Of a stretch of 64,000 nt of DNA, positions 18,187-27,873 are shown piece by piece. A program made the translations under genes and the position numbers. Within the stretch, counting starts at the first letter, position 1, and each line of letters starts with the position of its first letter. The DNA comes from Cytophagales bacterium (GTDB lineage: Bacteria > Bacteroidota > Bacteroidia > Cytophagales > Spirosomataceae). Location of the stretch: assembly GCA_013298025.1 (NCBI GenBank), contig JAAFJE010000003.1:124001-188000 (forward strand), given 5' to 3'. The notes beneath the pieces were generated by a model. The model made no database searches and was not told the DNA's origin. It worked only from the letters and a program-made list of their open reading frames with translations.

Positions 18187-19098
18187 TCCTTAATCCTTGT
18201 TGGAATGGACTACATTTTCAGACCCACAGTAGCTACGAGTTTCCAACTCGGATGTATAAGCAATCTTAATTGATGTTATAATTGACCATAGTTTCTGACA
18301 TACACTCGTAAAGCCGATGCACTGCATCGGCTCTACCCGTCTTAATCCTTGTTGGAATGGACTACATTTTCGGTCCCACAGTAGCTACGATTTTCTAACT
18401 CGTATTGCAAAGCAATCTTAATCCATGTTATAATTGACCATAGTTTCTGACATACACTCGTAAAGCCGATGCACTGCATCGGCTCTACCCGTCTTAATCC
18501 TTGTTGGAATGGACTACATTTTCAGACCCACAGTAGCTACGATTTTCTAACTCGTATTGCAAAGCAATCTTAATTGATGTTATAATTGACCATAGTTTCT
18601 GACATACACTCGTAAAGCCGATGCACTGCATCGGCTCTACCCGTCTTAATCCTTGTTGGAATGGACTACATTTTCGGCCCCACAGTAGCTACGATTTTCT
18701 AACTCGGATGTATAAGCAATCTTAATTGATGTTATAATTGACCATAGTTTCTGACATACACTCGTAAAGCCGAAGCAATGCCTTGGCTCTACAAGCCTTA
18801 ATCCTTGTTCTGTTGGAATATCGTTTCAGACCCACAGTAGCTACGAGTTTCCAACTCGTATTGCAAAGCAATCTTAATCCATGTTATGATTGACCATATT
18901 TTCTGATATGCACTTGTAAAGCCGAAGCAATGCCTTGGCTCTACAAGCCTTAATCCTTGTTCTGTTGGAATATCGTTTCAGACCCACAGTAGCTACGATT
19001 TTCCAACTCGTATTGCAAAGCAATCTTAATCCATGTTATGATTGACCATATTTTCTGATATGCACTTGTAAAGCCGAAGCAGTGCCTCGGCTCTACAA
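18187..19098. repeat. Six 152-bp tandem units resembling a decayed two-spacer CRISPR block
   Basis: Units start at 18187, 18339, 18491, 18643, 18795 and 18947, exactly 152 bases apart, and the true array begins at 19099, again 152 bases on. Each unit holds two segments resembling the CRISPR repeat (one starting CTTAATCCTTGTT and ending TTTCAGAC, one starting ATCTTAATCCATGTT and ending TTTCTGA). Between them are two constant spacer-sized pieces: one with CCACAGTAGCTACGA, the other a palindromic GTAAAGCCGA...TCGGCTCTAC. 152 is twice the mean repeat-spacer length. The block lies at the trailer end of the array. Confidence 0.85.
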
Positions 19099-22000
19099 GT
19101 CTTAATCCTTGTTCTAGTGGAATATGGTTGCTGACGGCTCTAAGCTGTTATACAACGGCTTAGACTATTGTCTTAATCCTTGTTCTAGTGGAATATGGTT
19201 GCTGACATATAAACGAGTACGGCTCGGTATATTCAGGAACTGTCTTAATCCTTGTTCTAGTGGAATATGGTTGCTGACATAAAGTTCTTAAAAACTTTCC
19301 TTATAACAATGTTAAGTCTTAATCCTTGTTCTAGTGGAATATGGTTGCTGACAAGTAGTAAAAAACATCACGTCTATTGAAGGCGTGGTGGGTCTTAATC
19401 CTTGTTCTAGTGGAATATGGTTGCTGACAAAACCACTATCGGACGATGAGAAACGTTCGATTTGTCTTAATCCTTGTTCTAGTGGAATATGGTTGCTGAC
19501 AATCATTGACAAACAGTTCAATGATTACGTAGAATTACTAAAGTCTTAATCCTTGTTCTAGTGGAATATGGTTGCTGACTTTGTTTTTGAACAGTTCACC
19601 TGTTCAGAAATTGAGAAGTCTTAATCCTTGTTCTAGTGGAATATGGTTGCTGACCAAAATGCGTGTGCAAACATGGATAGCAATACGTTGAATGTCTTAA
19701 TCCTTGTTCTAGTGGAATATGGTTGCTGACAGTAAAAAACGAAAATATTGTCACAACATTTAAAGGTATGTCTTAATCCTTGTTCTAGTGGAATATGGTT
19801 GCTGACAGGCGGTTTTATTGCCTGAAACGAACTTCAAAGGCTGTCTTAATCCTTGTTCTAGTGGAATATGGTTGCTGACAAAAGATAATTTTTATTTTGA
19901 TGAAGAAATCGAAAAATGTCTTAATCCTTGTTCTAGTGGAATATGGTTGCTGACCAAATTTGTAACTGATTTTTAAACCTTTAAGAACGTGTCTTAATCC
20001 TTGTTCTAGTGGAATATGGTTGCTGACAATGAAAGGTATTTCACTTTAACAAAAAAAAGTGAACGTCTTAATCCTTGTTCTAGTGGAATATGGTTGCTGA
20101 CATTGCAAGAAAAAAGTCTTTTGAAAATTCTGAAAATCAGTCTTAATCCTTGTTCTAGTGGAATATGGTTGCTGACCTCTAAAAAAGATGAGCATTTTTG
20201 TAATTCGTAGAATTGTCTTAATCCTTGTTCTAGTGGAATATGGTTGCTGACATGACAACAAGGAGTTAACTCCGTTGCAAGCATACTTGGTCTTAATCCT
20301 TGTTCTAGTGGAATATGGTTGCTGACTTAAGAGGTTTGTTGTTTGTAAAACAAATAATAGATGATGTCTTAATCCTTGTTCTAGTGGAATATGGTTGCTG
20401 ACTGAATTTTAAAAACAGGTGACTCAAACTACCTGATATGTCTTAATCCTTGTTCTAGTGGAATATGGTTGCTGACAATGACGGACGACAACAAGGAATT
20501 GACACCATTACAAGCATAGTCTTAATCCTTGTTCTAGTGGAATATGGTTGCTGACATTTACAATGACAACGAAATTATGAACGAAATAGAGTTTGTGTCT
20601 TAATCCTTGTTCTAGTGGAATATGGTTGCTGACCTTACAAAATGCGTGCGAAAATATGGATACTACAACGTTAGTCTTAATCCTTGTTCTAGTGGAATAT
20701 GGTTGCTGACACAATGACAAATTTTAAATATAATGCTCGATTAAACCGTCTTAATCCTTGTTCTAGTGGAATATGGTTGCTGACACAAAAAAAATCGTCA
20801 TCCTTTGCATTTGCCTTGTTGCAATGTCTTAATCCTTGTTCTAGTGGAATATGGTTGCTGACCATTTGTAAACCAAGCCCCTTGTGGGAAAACAGAAAAA
20901 TGTCTTAATCCTTGTTCTAGTGGAATATGGTTGCTGACTCAAAGGCTTTACTGTAGCCGTTCACGGTGAATCGTCTTAATCCTTGTTCTAGTGGAATATG
21001 GTTGCTGACGAGTAGTAAATCAGAACCCTTAAAAAATTAAAAGAAAATAGTCTTAATCCTTGTTCTAGTGGAATATGGTTGCTGACATAAAGAATACAGT
21101 TGCAATCAAAACGATTTTGCAAAAAGTCTTAATCCTTGTTCTAGTGGAATATGGTTGCTGACACGGTCAAAAAAATAAAAGAAGGCTCAATTATGATTTG
21201 TCTTAATCCTTGTTCTAGTGGAATATGGTTGCTGACCAAAGGTGTAATGGTTTATTAAGGTTCGATTCCTTAGCAGTCTTAATCCTTGTTCTAGTGGAAT
21301 ATGGTTGCTGACACCCATATATAAACTGGTATGACGTAATTGGCTTTAAAGTCTTAATCCTTGTTCTAGTGGAATATGGTTGCTGACTTTCTGTTATGTA
21401 TTCGGTATCGTTTGTTTCGGAGGTTGTCTTAATCCTTGTTCTAGTGGAATATGGTTGCTGACGATACACTTAAAACCGAAAACAATAAACTTTTTGATGG
21501 TCTTAATCCTTGTTCTAGTGGAATATGGTTGCTGACGGGTTGAAATCCAAAAGCAAGCTGAAACCGAAGAAGCTGCTGTCTTAATCCTTGTTCTAGTGGA
21601 ATATGGTTGCTGACGGTAAAAAGGTCACATTTGACATAAGCCTTTACAATCCAGGTCTTAATCCTTGTTCTAGTGGAATATGGTTGCTGACCCTTTATCG
21701 CCAGTGCGTTAGGCAACTTTCAATTGTCTTAATCCTTGTTCTAGTGGAATATGGTTGCTGACATATTTAGAAGTGTTATTTGAAGGAATCTTCAAAAAAA
21801 CAGTCTTAATCCTTGTTCTAGTGGAATATGGTTGCTGACACAAGTTGGCCGCAATAGCTCAAATGTTCTCTATAAGAGAAGTCTTAATCCTTGTTCTAGT
21901 GGAATATGGTTGCTGACTACAAAGCGTAGAAGCTTACAGCCAAATTGCATCTCTGGTCTTAATCCTTGTTCTAGTGGAATATGGTTGCTGACCTAATCGA

Positions 22001-23559
22001 AAAACTAAAGAAAGGACTTTAATAAGTCTTAATCCTTGTTCTAGTGGAATATGGTTGCTGACAAAAACTGCATATCAGTTGATTACAACAAACTGAAATC
22101 CGTTGTCTTAATCCTTGTTCTAGTGGAATATGGTTGCTGACAAGTTATTCACGGAATCGAGAAGGCACAGGCACGAAGTGTCTTAATCCTTGTTCTAGTG
22201 GAATATGGTTGCTGACAAGGGTGGCAGCGGAGTACTTTACGAAATTTGGGGCTGAGGTCTTAATCCTTGTTCTAGTGGAATATGGTTGCTGACTTTATTA
22301 TGCCGAGCTAATAGAAACTTAATTAAGGTCAGTCTTAATCCTTGTTCTAGTGGAATATGGTTGCTGACACCACTTATTTTTAGAGTACCAATGAAACAAC
22401 CAGAAGGTCTTAATCCTTGTTCTAGTGGAATATGGTTGCTGACTGATTATGCTCGCCCAAGCAACGAGCAAATCACAGTCTTAATCCTTGTTCTAGTGGA
22501 ATATGGTTGCTGACCTGAGTACACCGACGACGAAGTAGATGTGCTTTTGGGCGTCTTAATCCTTGTTCTAGTGGAATATGGTTGCTGACAAATTAATTCA
22601 ATACCTAGAAAATTCAAATTTTTATAGGTCTTAATCCTTGTTCTAGTGGAATATGGTTGCTGACTCTTTTTTGTACTCAGACGAAGGGATTATACATATT
22701 AAGTCTTAATCCTTGTTCTAGTGGAATATGGTTGCTGACACGGTTTAAAAGCTGTAGATTTTATTCGTCCTAAGGTCTTAATCCTTGTTCTAGTGGAATA
22801 TGGTTGCTGACAAGATTTCATTACTTTCTGTGAAACAAATTTACAGGAGTGTCTTAATCCTTGTTCTAGTGGAATATGGTTGCTGACTGCGTGTGAAAAT
22901 CTTGATTCAAACTCTTTAAATAGCTGTCTTAATCCTTGTTCTAGTGGAATATGGTTGCTGACCCAAAGTTTGTTTTTGTCCAAACTGCTCAAAACCGTCT
23001 GTCTTAATCCTTGTTCTAGTGGAATATGGTTGCTGACTTTTTTTTAACGGCTACTTAACTATTAATTGATTTGTCTTAATCCTTGTTCTAGTGGAATATG
23101 GTTGCTGACTGCTTCATTTGCTTTTAAAAAATCGGTTAGAGAGTTTTTGTCTTAATCCTTGTTCTAGTGGAATATGGTTGCTGACATCTGATGACTAATC
23201 AGATTGAGGTTTTCATTGAAAAGTCTTAATCCTTGTTCTAGTGGAATATGGTTGCTGACTATTCATCATGCGGATGAAATAAGTTCTATTGCTTTCTTGT
23301 CTTAATCCTTGTTCTAGTGGAATATGGTTGCTGACAAAAACAAATTTCATTAACAGCAGAAAAATGGCTGTGTCTTAATCCTTGTTCTAGTGGAATATGG
23401 TTGCTGACAAAAATTAGGCGTGAATTTTAACGCCTCTATCATGGGTCTTAATCCTTGTTCTAGTGGAATATGGTTGCTGACCCAATTGGCACAACGGACA
23501 AACCTTTTATTGCTAGTTCACTGTCTTAATCCTTGTTCTAGTGGAATATGGTTGCTGAC
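19099..23559 (-). CRISPR. CRISPR array, 60 repeats of 37 bp, 59 spacers
   Basis: I count 60 repeats, with start-to-start distances of 70-79 bases and spacers of 33-42 bases. The repeats look identical by eye. On the minus strand each repeat starts GTCAGCAACCATATTCC and ends AAGGATTAAGAC; the ATTAAGAC end is a typical crRNA 5' tag. This and the adjoining cas genes place the leader at the right (after 23559), so the newest spacers should be near 23523 and the oldest near 19099. Repeat and spacer lengths fit type III. Several spacers are related to each other (see findings). Confidence 0.98.
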
Positions 23560-23771
23560 TCGATAGGTTTTTAAGTTGTTGATAGTCAAAATATTAAGCG
23601 TTAAAATATTTGAAATTTTATATTTTTCCACGGTAATCTTCTATCAAAAAATGTACCTTTTTTTTACTTCGAGTAAATGTTTTAGTAAAAATATATACTG
23701 CTGTGCATACTTGCAAGTATGAAACCTATTAATTTCTAATTAAAATTTGGCATACTTTATCGGTTGCCTTC
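23560..23771 (-). promoter_or_regulatory. CRISPR leader
   Basis: An AT-rich, gene-free stretch between the last repeat and the stop of the TPR/cold-shock gene. It contains a perfect 16-base palindrome, CATACTTGCAAGTATG, at 23706-23721 and, near the array, a TAATATTTTGAC element resembling a -7 box on the minus strand. Leader identity is inferred from repeat orientation and position. Confidence 0.65.
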
Positions 23772-25259
23772 TTATACAACCTGTGCAATATGCAGGGCTT
23801 TTTTGCCAAGTTTCTTTTTTACAGGGTCTAATACATACGCATAGTTGCCTTGTAGCCTACTGCCTGTGGCTACGCCCAAGCTTGTTAGCATGACTTTCGG
23901 AATGTATATGTCTTGTACAAAACCAAACCCTCCCTTGGTCAATTGTACCGTGCCTTCAAAAGGATGTATCCAGTTGGGTTGTTGGGTGGGGGTTTTTACC
24001 TGTACCCAGTGTACTTTGCTTTTGTCGTGTGGTGCTACAAACAGGGTGATACATTGCCCTTGCTGTGGCTTGGGCAATAGGCGATAGTACGGAAAACCGC
24101 CTTCTGTGCCTTCCGAACTGATGTATTTCAACCATTTTTGCTCGGTTTTTAATTCCGTTATGAGGGCTTCTACTTGTAGGAGGTCGGCATACAATAGGCT
24201 TTCGGCTTGGGCTGCCCATCCATGATAGCGTTGTGGGTTGTGGTGGCTCGCTACGCTTTCAAACCACGAAGCGTTGAGGATGTTCTGCAAGGCTTGGGGT
24301 AGTTGCCAGCCTTTTTGTTGGCGGATGTTTCTACAGTGTTCGGCTTCGCTTTTGGCTTCTGCCCAATAGTGCATTTTTTCGAGTTGTTGGGCTAGTTGAA
24401 GTTTGACACCTACCAAAAATTCGTCTGGACTTTTACACAAAACCGCACGACAGAGGCAAGCCAACTTGTCGTTGTCGGTTTCAACGCATTGGCTGAGTAA
24501 TTCCCAAACCCAAAATTCGTTACTCTTGCTACGGGCAAAAGGCAAAAAAGAGGTATAGGCTTCGCTACGTCCTGCCGAAGTAAGCAAGAGCAATTTTACA
24601 CGATAATACTTAACATACACAAAAGAAGGGTTTTGTGTTTCTAGCTGCTGAAACAATGCCAACCACGCTTGTTGTTGGGCCATATCAAGCGTATCAAACA
24701 GGGGTAAAAGCTTTTTGGCAGTAGCTATCATTGCTCTTTCTACAAGAGGCGTGTATGGAGTACCGTTAGGCGATATTTCTTTTTCAAAGTCTTTGATAGC
24801 ACTGTTGCTAAGGTTGTAGTCTTGGATAAAATCAAGAAAATGTACCCAGTGATTTGCTATTTTAAGGGAAAAACTCAAAAGTGCCGACCGTAGTTCGTGG
24901 CTTGGGGCTTGCAGTAGGCGGAAGTTTTGCCAAAAACATTGAAACAAATCAATGGCCAAGGGTAAAAAAGCTTCGCCCATGCGTTGAAGGCGATACAATT
25001 GTTTAATCAATTGCCATCCGATTTGTTCGAGTAAAATTCCTTCTGTTTGCACTTGTGGATATGCCATGAGTTCGTGCAAAATTGCCTGAAAACGCAATTG
25101 TTGTTCGCCTGCCATTTTCAATTGGTCGAACTTTACCCATGCCCATGCCCGAAACGCCCAAATATCGTTGGGTTGCTGGTCGAGTATTTCTTGTGCTAAA
25201 AACAAGGCTTCGTCGAGTTTGCCTTGTTGACGTAAGCTTTTGATTTGGTTGTGAGTCAT
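23772..25259 (-). CDS. TPR-like protein with C-terminal cold-shock/OB-like domain in the cas operon
   Basis: From the ATG at 25259 this is 495 residues (MTHNQIKSLRQQGKLDEALF); a TTG at 25295 overlapping the cas2 stop would add 12. The N-terminal three quarters are helical and TPR-like. The last 75 residues hold FEGTVQLTKGGFGFVQDIYI and end DPVKKKLGKKALHIAQVV, a cold-shock-like beta-barrel with the aromatic GFGFV nucleic-acid-binding strand. It resembles the DUF7017 family. It directly follows cas2 and is the last gene before the leader, so an RNA- or DNA-binding role in adaptation or crRNA handling is plausible but unproven. Confidence 0.75.
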   Translation of the reverse strand: MTHNQIKSLRQQGKLDEALFLAQEILDQQPNDIWAFRAWAWVKFDQLKMAGEQQLRFQAILHELMAYPQVQTEGILLEQIGWQLIKQLYRLQRMGEAFLPLAIDLFQCFWQNFRLLQAPSHELRSALLSFSLKIANHWVHFLDFIQDYNLSNSAIKDFEKEISPNGTPYTPLVERAMIATAKKLLPLFDTLDMAQQQAWLALFQQLETQNPSFVYVKYYRVKLLLLTSAGRSEAYTSFLPFARSKSNEFWVWELLSQCVETDNDKLACLCRAVLCKSPDEFLVGVKLQLAQQLEKMHYWAEAKSEAEHCRNIRQQKGWQLPQALQNILNASWFESVASHHNPQRYHGWAAQAESLLYADLLQVEALITELKTEQKWLKYISSEGTEGGFPYYRLLPKPQQGQCITLFVAPHDKSKVHWVQVKTPTQQPNWIHPFEGTVQLTKGGFGFVQDIYIPKVMLTSLGVATGSRLQGNYAYVLDPVKKKLGKKALHIAQVV

Positions 25260-25291
25260 GGCGTAAGAGAGTTTAGGTTTAATTCGTTTGC

Positions 25292-25780
25292 TCAAAAAAT
25301 AACCGTGTGCTTAGGGGCTGTCATGAGGTCGAGTTCAAAGTTTTTGCCAATACAAGTCAATTTATTGAGCATATCTTCGCCTACTGGCAGCACCATAATG
25401 CTATCTTCGTTTTCGTAGCAATCGTTGGTTTGTTTGAGTATGGCAATCACCTCTTTGTGCATTTTATGGGTAAGTCGGGCAAAAAAAACCGACTTTTGTA
25501 CCCGAATACAGCCTTGTTTTTCGAGGTATTTTGCCACTAATCGCCTGATTTTATCGTTTTCAATATCATATAAAATAAAACAGTACATTTCGTCAGTTTT
25601 TTTGTGTTGATTTTGTTGAAACCATTGCAAAAACACGCCTAGGTGTTTGGGCAAATCGTCACGGGTAAGCACTTGCTCGATGCTTTCTTGGGGCAAGCTT
25701 GGCAAGGCGTGCGTCGCCCAAAGTTGGTTGAGTTCTTTGGGCGATAAAAGTGGGCTAGGCGATTTTTTCTTTCTGGGCAT
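25292..25780 (-). CDS. cas2: CRISPR-associated Cas2 with N-terminal extension
   Basis: A 162-residue protein whose C-terminal ~95 residues are Cas2: YCFILYDIENDKIRRLVAKY with the metal-binding Asp, then GCIRVQKSVFFARL and the dimer strand EDSIMVLPVGEDM. The first ~65 residues (PRKKKSPSPLLSPKELNQLW onward) are an extension not found in ordinary Cas2 (80-110 residues). It bridges two Cas1 dimers in the integrase complex. It lies 11 bases after the primase-like gene and before the TPR gene, in one operon. Confidence 0.93.
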   Translation of the reverse strand: MPRKKKSPSPLLSPKELNQLWATHALPSLPQESIEQVLTRDDLPKHLGVFLQWFQQNQHKKTDEMYCFILYDIENDKIRRLVAKYLEKQGCIRVQKSVFFARLTHKMHKEVIAILKQTNDCYENEDSIMVLPVGEDMLNKLTCIGKNFELDLMTAPKHTVIF

Positions 25781-25790
25781 TGTGGTGTAT

Positions 25791-26780
25791 TTAGTTTTGC
25801 ATCAATACTGGATTCAGCGTAATGCCTTCGGTGGTACATTCGGGTACAAACAAAAGCTTGCTCAAAGCTGTGTGCAAAGCATTGGCCAAATGAAGGTCTG
25901 TGCCTGTTTTGGGCGAATGTACCAGACTAAAGCCTTTTTTTCCATGAAAAACATTTACTTCTGCGGTGCGGTAGCCTTGTCGAATCATCACTTTGATGCC
26001 GTAATTGAGTGCTTGTACTTGCACCAGTTCCCAATTGTGCATTTGGCAAAGTATATGTACATCGCCCTCCATTTGTTGCAAAATGGTGGGTACAAATACC
26101 TGTTTAGCTGCCTTTTTTACGGGAGCATGAGGGTTGATGGCTTGGCGTACAGCGTCGTATTTCTGCTGATTAATTTCCTTTTTTTCTTTTACCAAGGGCT
26201 TGGCGGTGGTGGCTACAGGTGTTGCTGGAGTTTGGGCATCGTCGAATAAAGCTTGTGTAAAGCTTTTCCAATCAACAGGCAAGGCAAGCGGATTGACATA
26301 TACATGAGGGTCGTGTGCCAAGAAGCAAGCCCTTGTAGCATCGCAGGTGCGTAAATCTATGCTGCCAGCCAAGTGTATGCTCTCGGCAAATTGTGTGGCA
26401 AAAGCCCGATAAAATGCTTTGTAGGTAGCCAAATCCTGACAAGGCTCTTGCAACAAGCACAATACCTTAAAGCCTTCGCCACTAGGCGACACAAATGCCA
26501 AGGCAACTCGCTCGTCTTGCAACACAATGTTGGGTACTTTTCCTTCTTCAAGTATGCAATGGTCGATGTCGAGCAATACAGCATGACAAGCCGTAAAGGC
26601 TTCCGAACGGCGTTGATTCCCTACAAAACTAGCTGCTACAAGATAGGGCAGGCGTGTTTTGAGCTTGCGATAGGCATTGGCATCCATGTCTTTGATTTTG
26701 CGTAAACGCAAGGTTTCGGCTTGTAGCGACGCATGGCTACGAATATGCGTAGCAAGGTCTGCCAAAGAGATAGCCTGCAT
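25791..26780 (-). CDS. CRISPR-associated primase-polymerase-like (VirE_N/BT4734-type AEP) protein
   Basis: A 329-residue protein with an archaeo-eukaryotic-primase-like domain of the BT4734/VirE N-terminal type. Visible motifs: AVLLDIDH (DxD metal site, about residue 68-75), FVSPSGEGFKVLCLL (about 96-110) and DATRACFLAHDPHVYVNP (about 147-164). The C-terminal half (DVHILCQMHNWELVQVQALN onward) is a separate small domain. Located between cas1 and cas2, it matches the known association of CAPP primase-polymerases with type III adaptation modules. Primase or polymerase activity is inferred from family and context. Confidence 0.8.
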   Translation of the reverse strand: MQAISLADLATHIRSHASLQAETLRLRKIKDMDANAYRKLKTRLPYLVAASFVGNQRRSEAFTACHAVLLDIDHCILEEGKVPNIVLQDERVALAFVSPSGEGFKVLCLLQEPCQDLATYKAFYRAFATQFAESIHLAGSIDLRTCDATRACFLAHDPHVYVNPLALPVDWKSFTQALFDDAQTPATPVATTAKPLVKEKKEINQQKYDAVRQAINPHAPVKKAAKQVFVPTILQQMEGDVHILCQMHNWELVQVQALNYGIKVMIRQGYRTAEVNVFHGKKGFSLVHSPKTGTDLHLANALHTALSKLLFVPECTTEGITLNPVLMQN

Positions 26781-26851
26781 CGCCTCTGTAGGGTTGGCGG
26801 TAATGTTTTGTCCGAAAAAAAAGGTTGGTGTTGTGAAGGTTGTAAAGGGGG

Positions 26852-27793
26852 TTAAGCGTTAAACTTTTTCATTTCACTGGCTAGTTTCTGTGCTTCCAAT
26901 TGGATGTGTACCAGTCGGGTTCTTTGTAACCCTTCTAATACTACTTTTTCATGCAAATAATCGTTAAACGACTGAATCAAAATGCGTTTGCCAATCGTGC
27001 CAAGCCAATAACTTCCTAATGTTACTTCAAAAAACTCTTCGCAAACAACTTCTTGTAGGCATAAATGACAAACTACGTAGTCGGCCCAATGCCTAAAGGG
27101 TTCTATAAAATCATACACCAATACTGGGCGGTTGTACTCGTCACGGTGCATAACGCCAATGTAGGGGTCGAGTCCGGCATGAATCAATGCCGATTCGCAA
27201 TGACCATACAACATACCATAAGCATAATTGAGCAAACAATTGAATGCGTCGGTAGCAGGATGTTTAGAACGTTTAGTAAAACGATAATTGTCGGGCAACA
27301 ACTGGCTGAGTTGTTCAAAATATACACGTCCCATACTGCCTTCAAAACCTCGCATACTGGCAAAAGCTTCGGGGAGGCTACTTTTTCCTTGCTGTTGGGC
27401 TATCTTGCGTTGGTATTGCTGAATGGCCTCTACGCTTGTAGCTACGTCTGTTGTTTGCAGCATTCCCAACAATTCGAGTACAGCTATTTGCCCAGATGCC
27501 TTTTTACTGAGTATGCTGATAATCCAGTCGAGGGCTGTAGGATGTTGAGAAAAAGCTAATTGATTTTTCCGAATACTTGAAATAGAACCAAACTGGTTGC
27601 TCCATACACGCCCCATCGGGAAGCCCTTTTGGTCGATAAAAAGTAAATCTATGTTGTGTTGAATAGCCGTGGCAATTACTTCATACGTAAGCTTGGTTGC
27701 TGGGTGTAGCTGAATAGATTTTACCTGAAAAACAGGGATATACATTACTTGGTCGGTATGTTTTACACAAAACCGACCTCCTTCGATGCTCAA
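26852..27793 (-). CDS. cas1: CRISPR-associated endonuclease/integrase Cas1
   Basis: The 313 residues from the TTG at 27793 are Cas1. Catalytic residues are present: Glu in MRGFEGSMGRVYFEQL, His in SALIHAGLDPYIGVMH and Asp/Glu in VLVYDFIEPFRHW. The frame stays open upstream and encodes QLIVNRKGASLSIEGGRF, which looks like the family's first beta-strand, so the true start is probably upstream at a non-ATG codon (an ATA at 27817 or ATC at 27838) and the coordinates given are a minimum. It has no reverse transcriptase fusion. With Cas2 it integrates spacers at the leader end of the adjoining array. Confidence 0.92.
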   Translation of the reverse strand: MSIEGGRFCVKHTDQVMYIPVFQVKSIQLHPATKLTYEVIATAIQHNIDLLFIDQKGFPMGRVWSNQFGSISSIRKNQLAFSQHPTALDWIISILSKKASGQIAVLELLGMLQTTDVATSVEAIQQYQRKIAQQQGKSSLPEAFASMRGFEGSMGRVYFEQLSQLLPDNYRFTKRSKHPATDAFNCLLNYAYGMLYGHCESALIHAGLDPYIGVMHRDEYNRPVLVYDFIEPFRHWADYVVCHLCLQEVVCEEFFEVTLGSYWLGTIGKRILIQSFNDYLHEKVVLEGLQRTRLVHIQLEAQKLASEMKKFNA

Positions 27794-27873
27794 AGAAGCC
27801 CCTTTACGATTGACTATGAGTTGTGTTGTTGCGAAGATGTATCTCTGTTTAGTTTCGATGCAAAATAAAACTT

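Noticed and set aside
19312-22992. Open frames encoding repeated SNHIPLEQGLR or LNPCSSGIWLLT peptides
   Set aside because: They are translations of the CRISPR repeat and spacers in different frames, not genes.
25647-26249. 200-codon plus-strand frame over cas2 and the primase-like gene
   Set aside because: It is antisense to two well supported genes and its translation resembles no protein family.
27065-27559. 164-codon plus-strand frame inside cas1
   Set aside because: It is antisense to cas1, whose catalytic motifs are intact.
26852-27793. Reverse transcriptase fusion to Cas1, prompted by the coding-strand spacer bias
   Set aside because: No RT domain or YxDD motif is present in Cas1 or any neighbouring gene; the polymerase candidate is the AEP-like protein.
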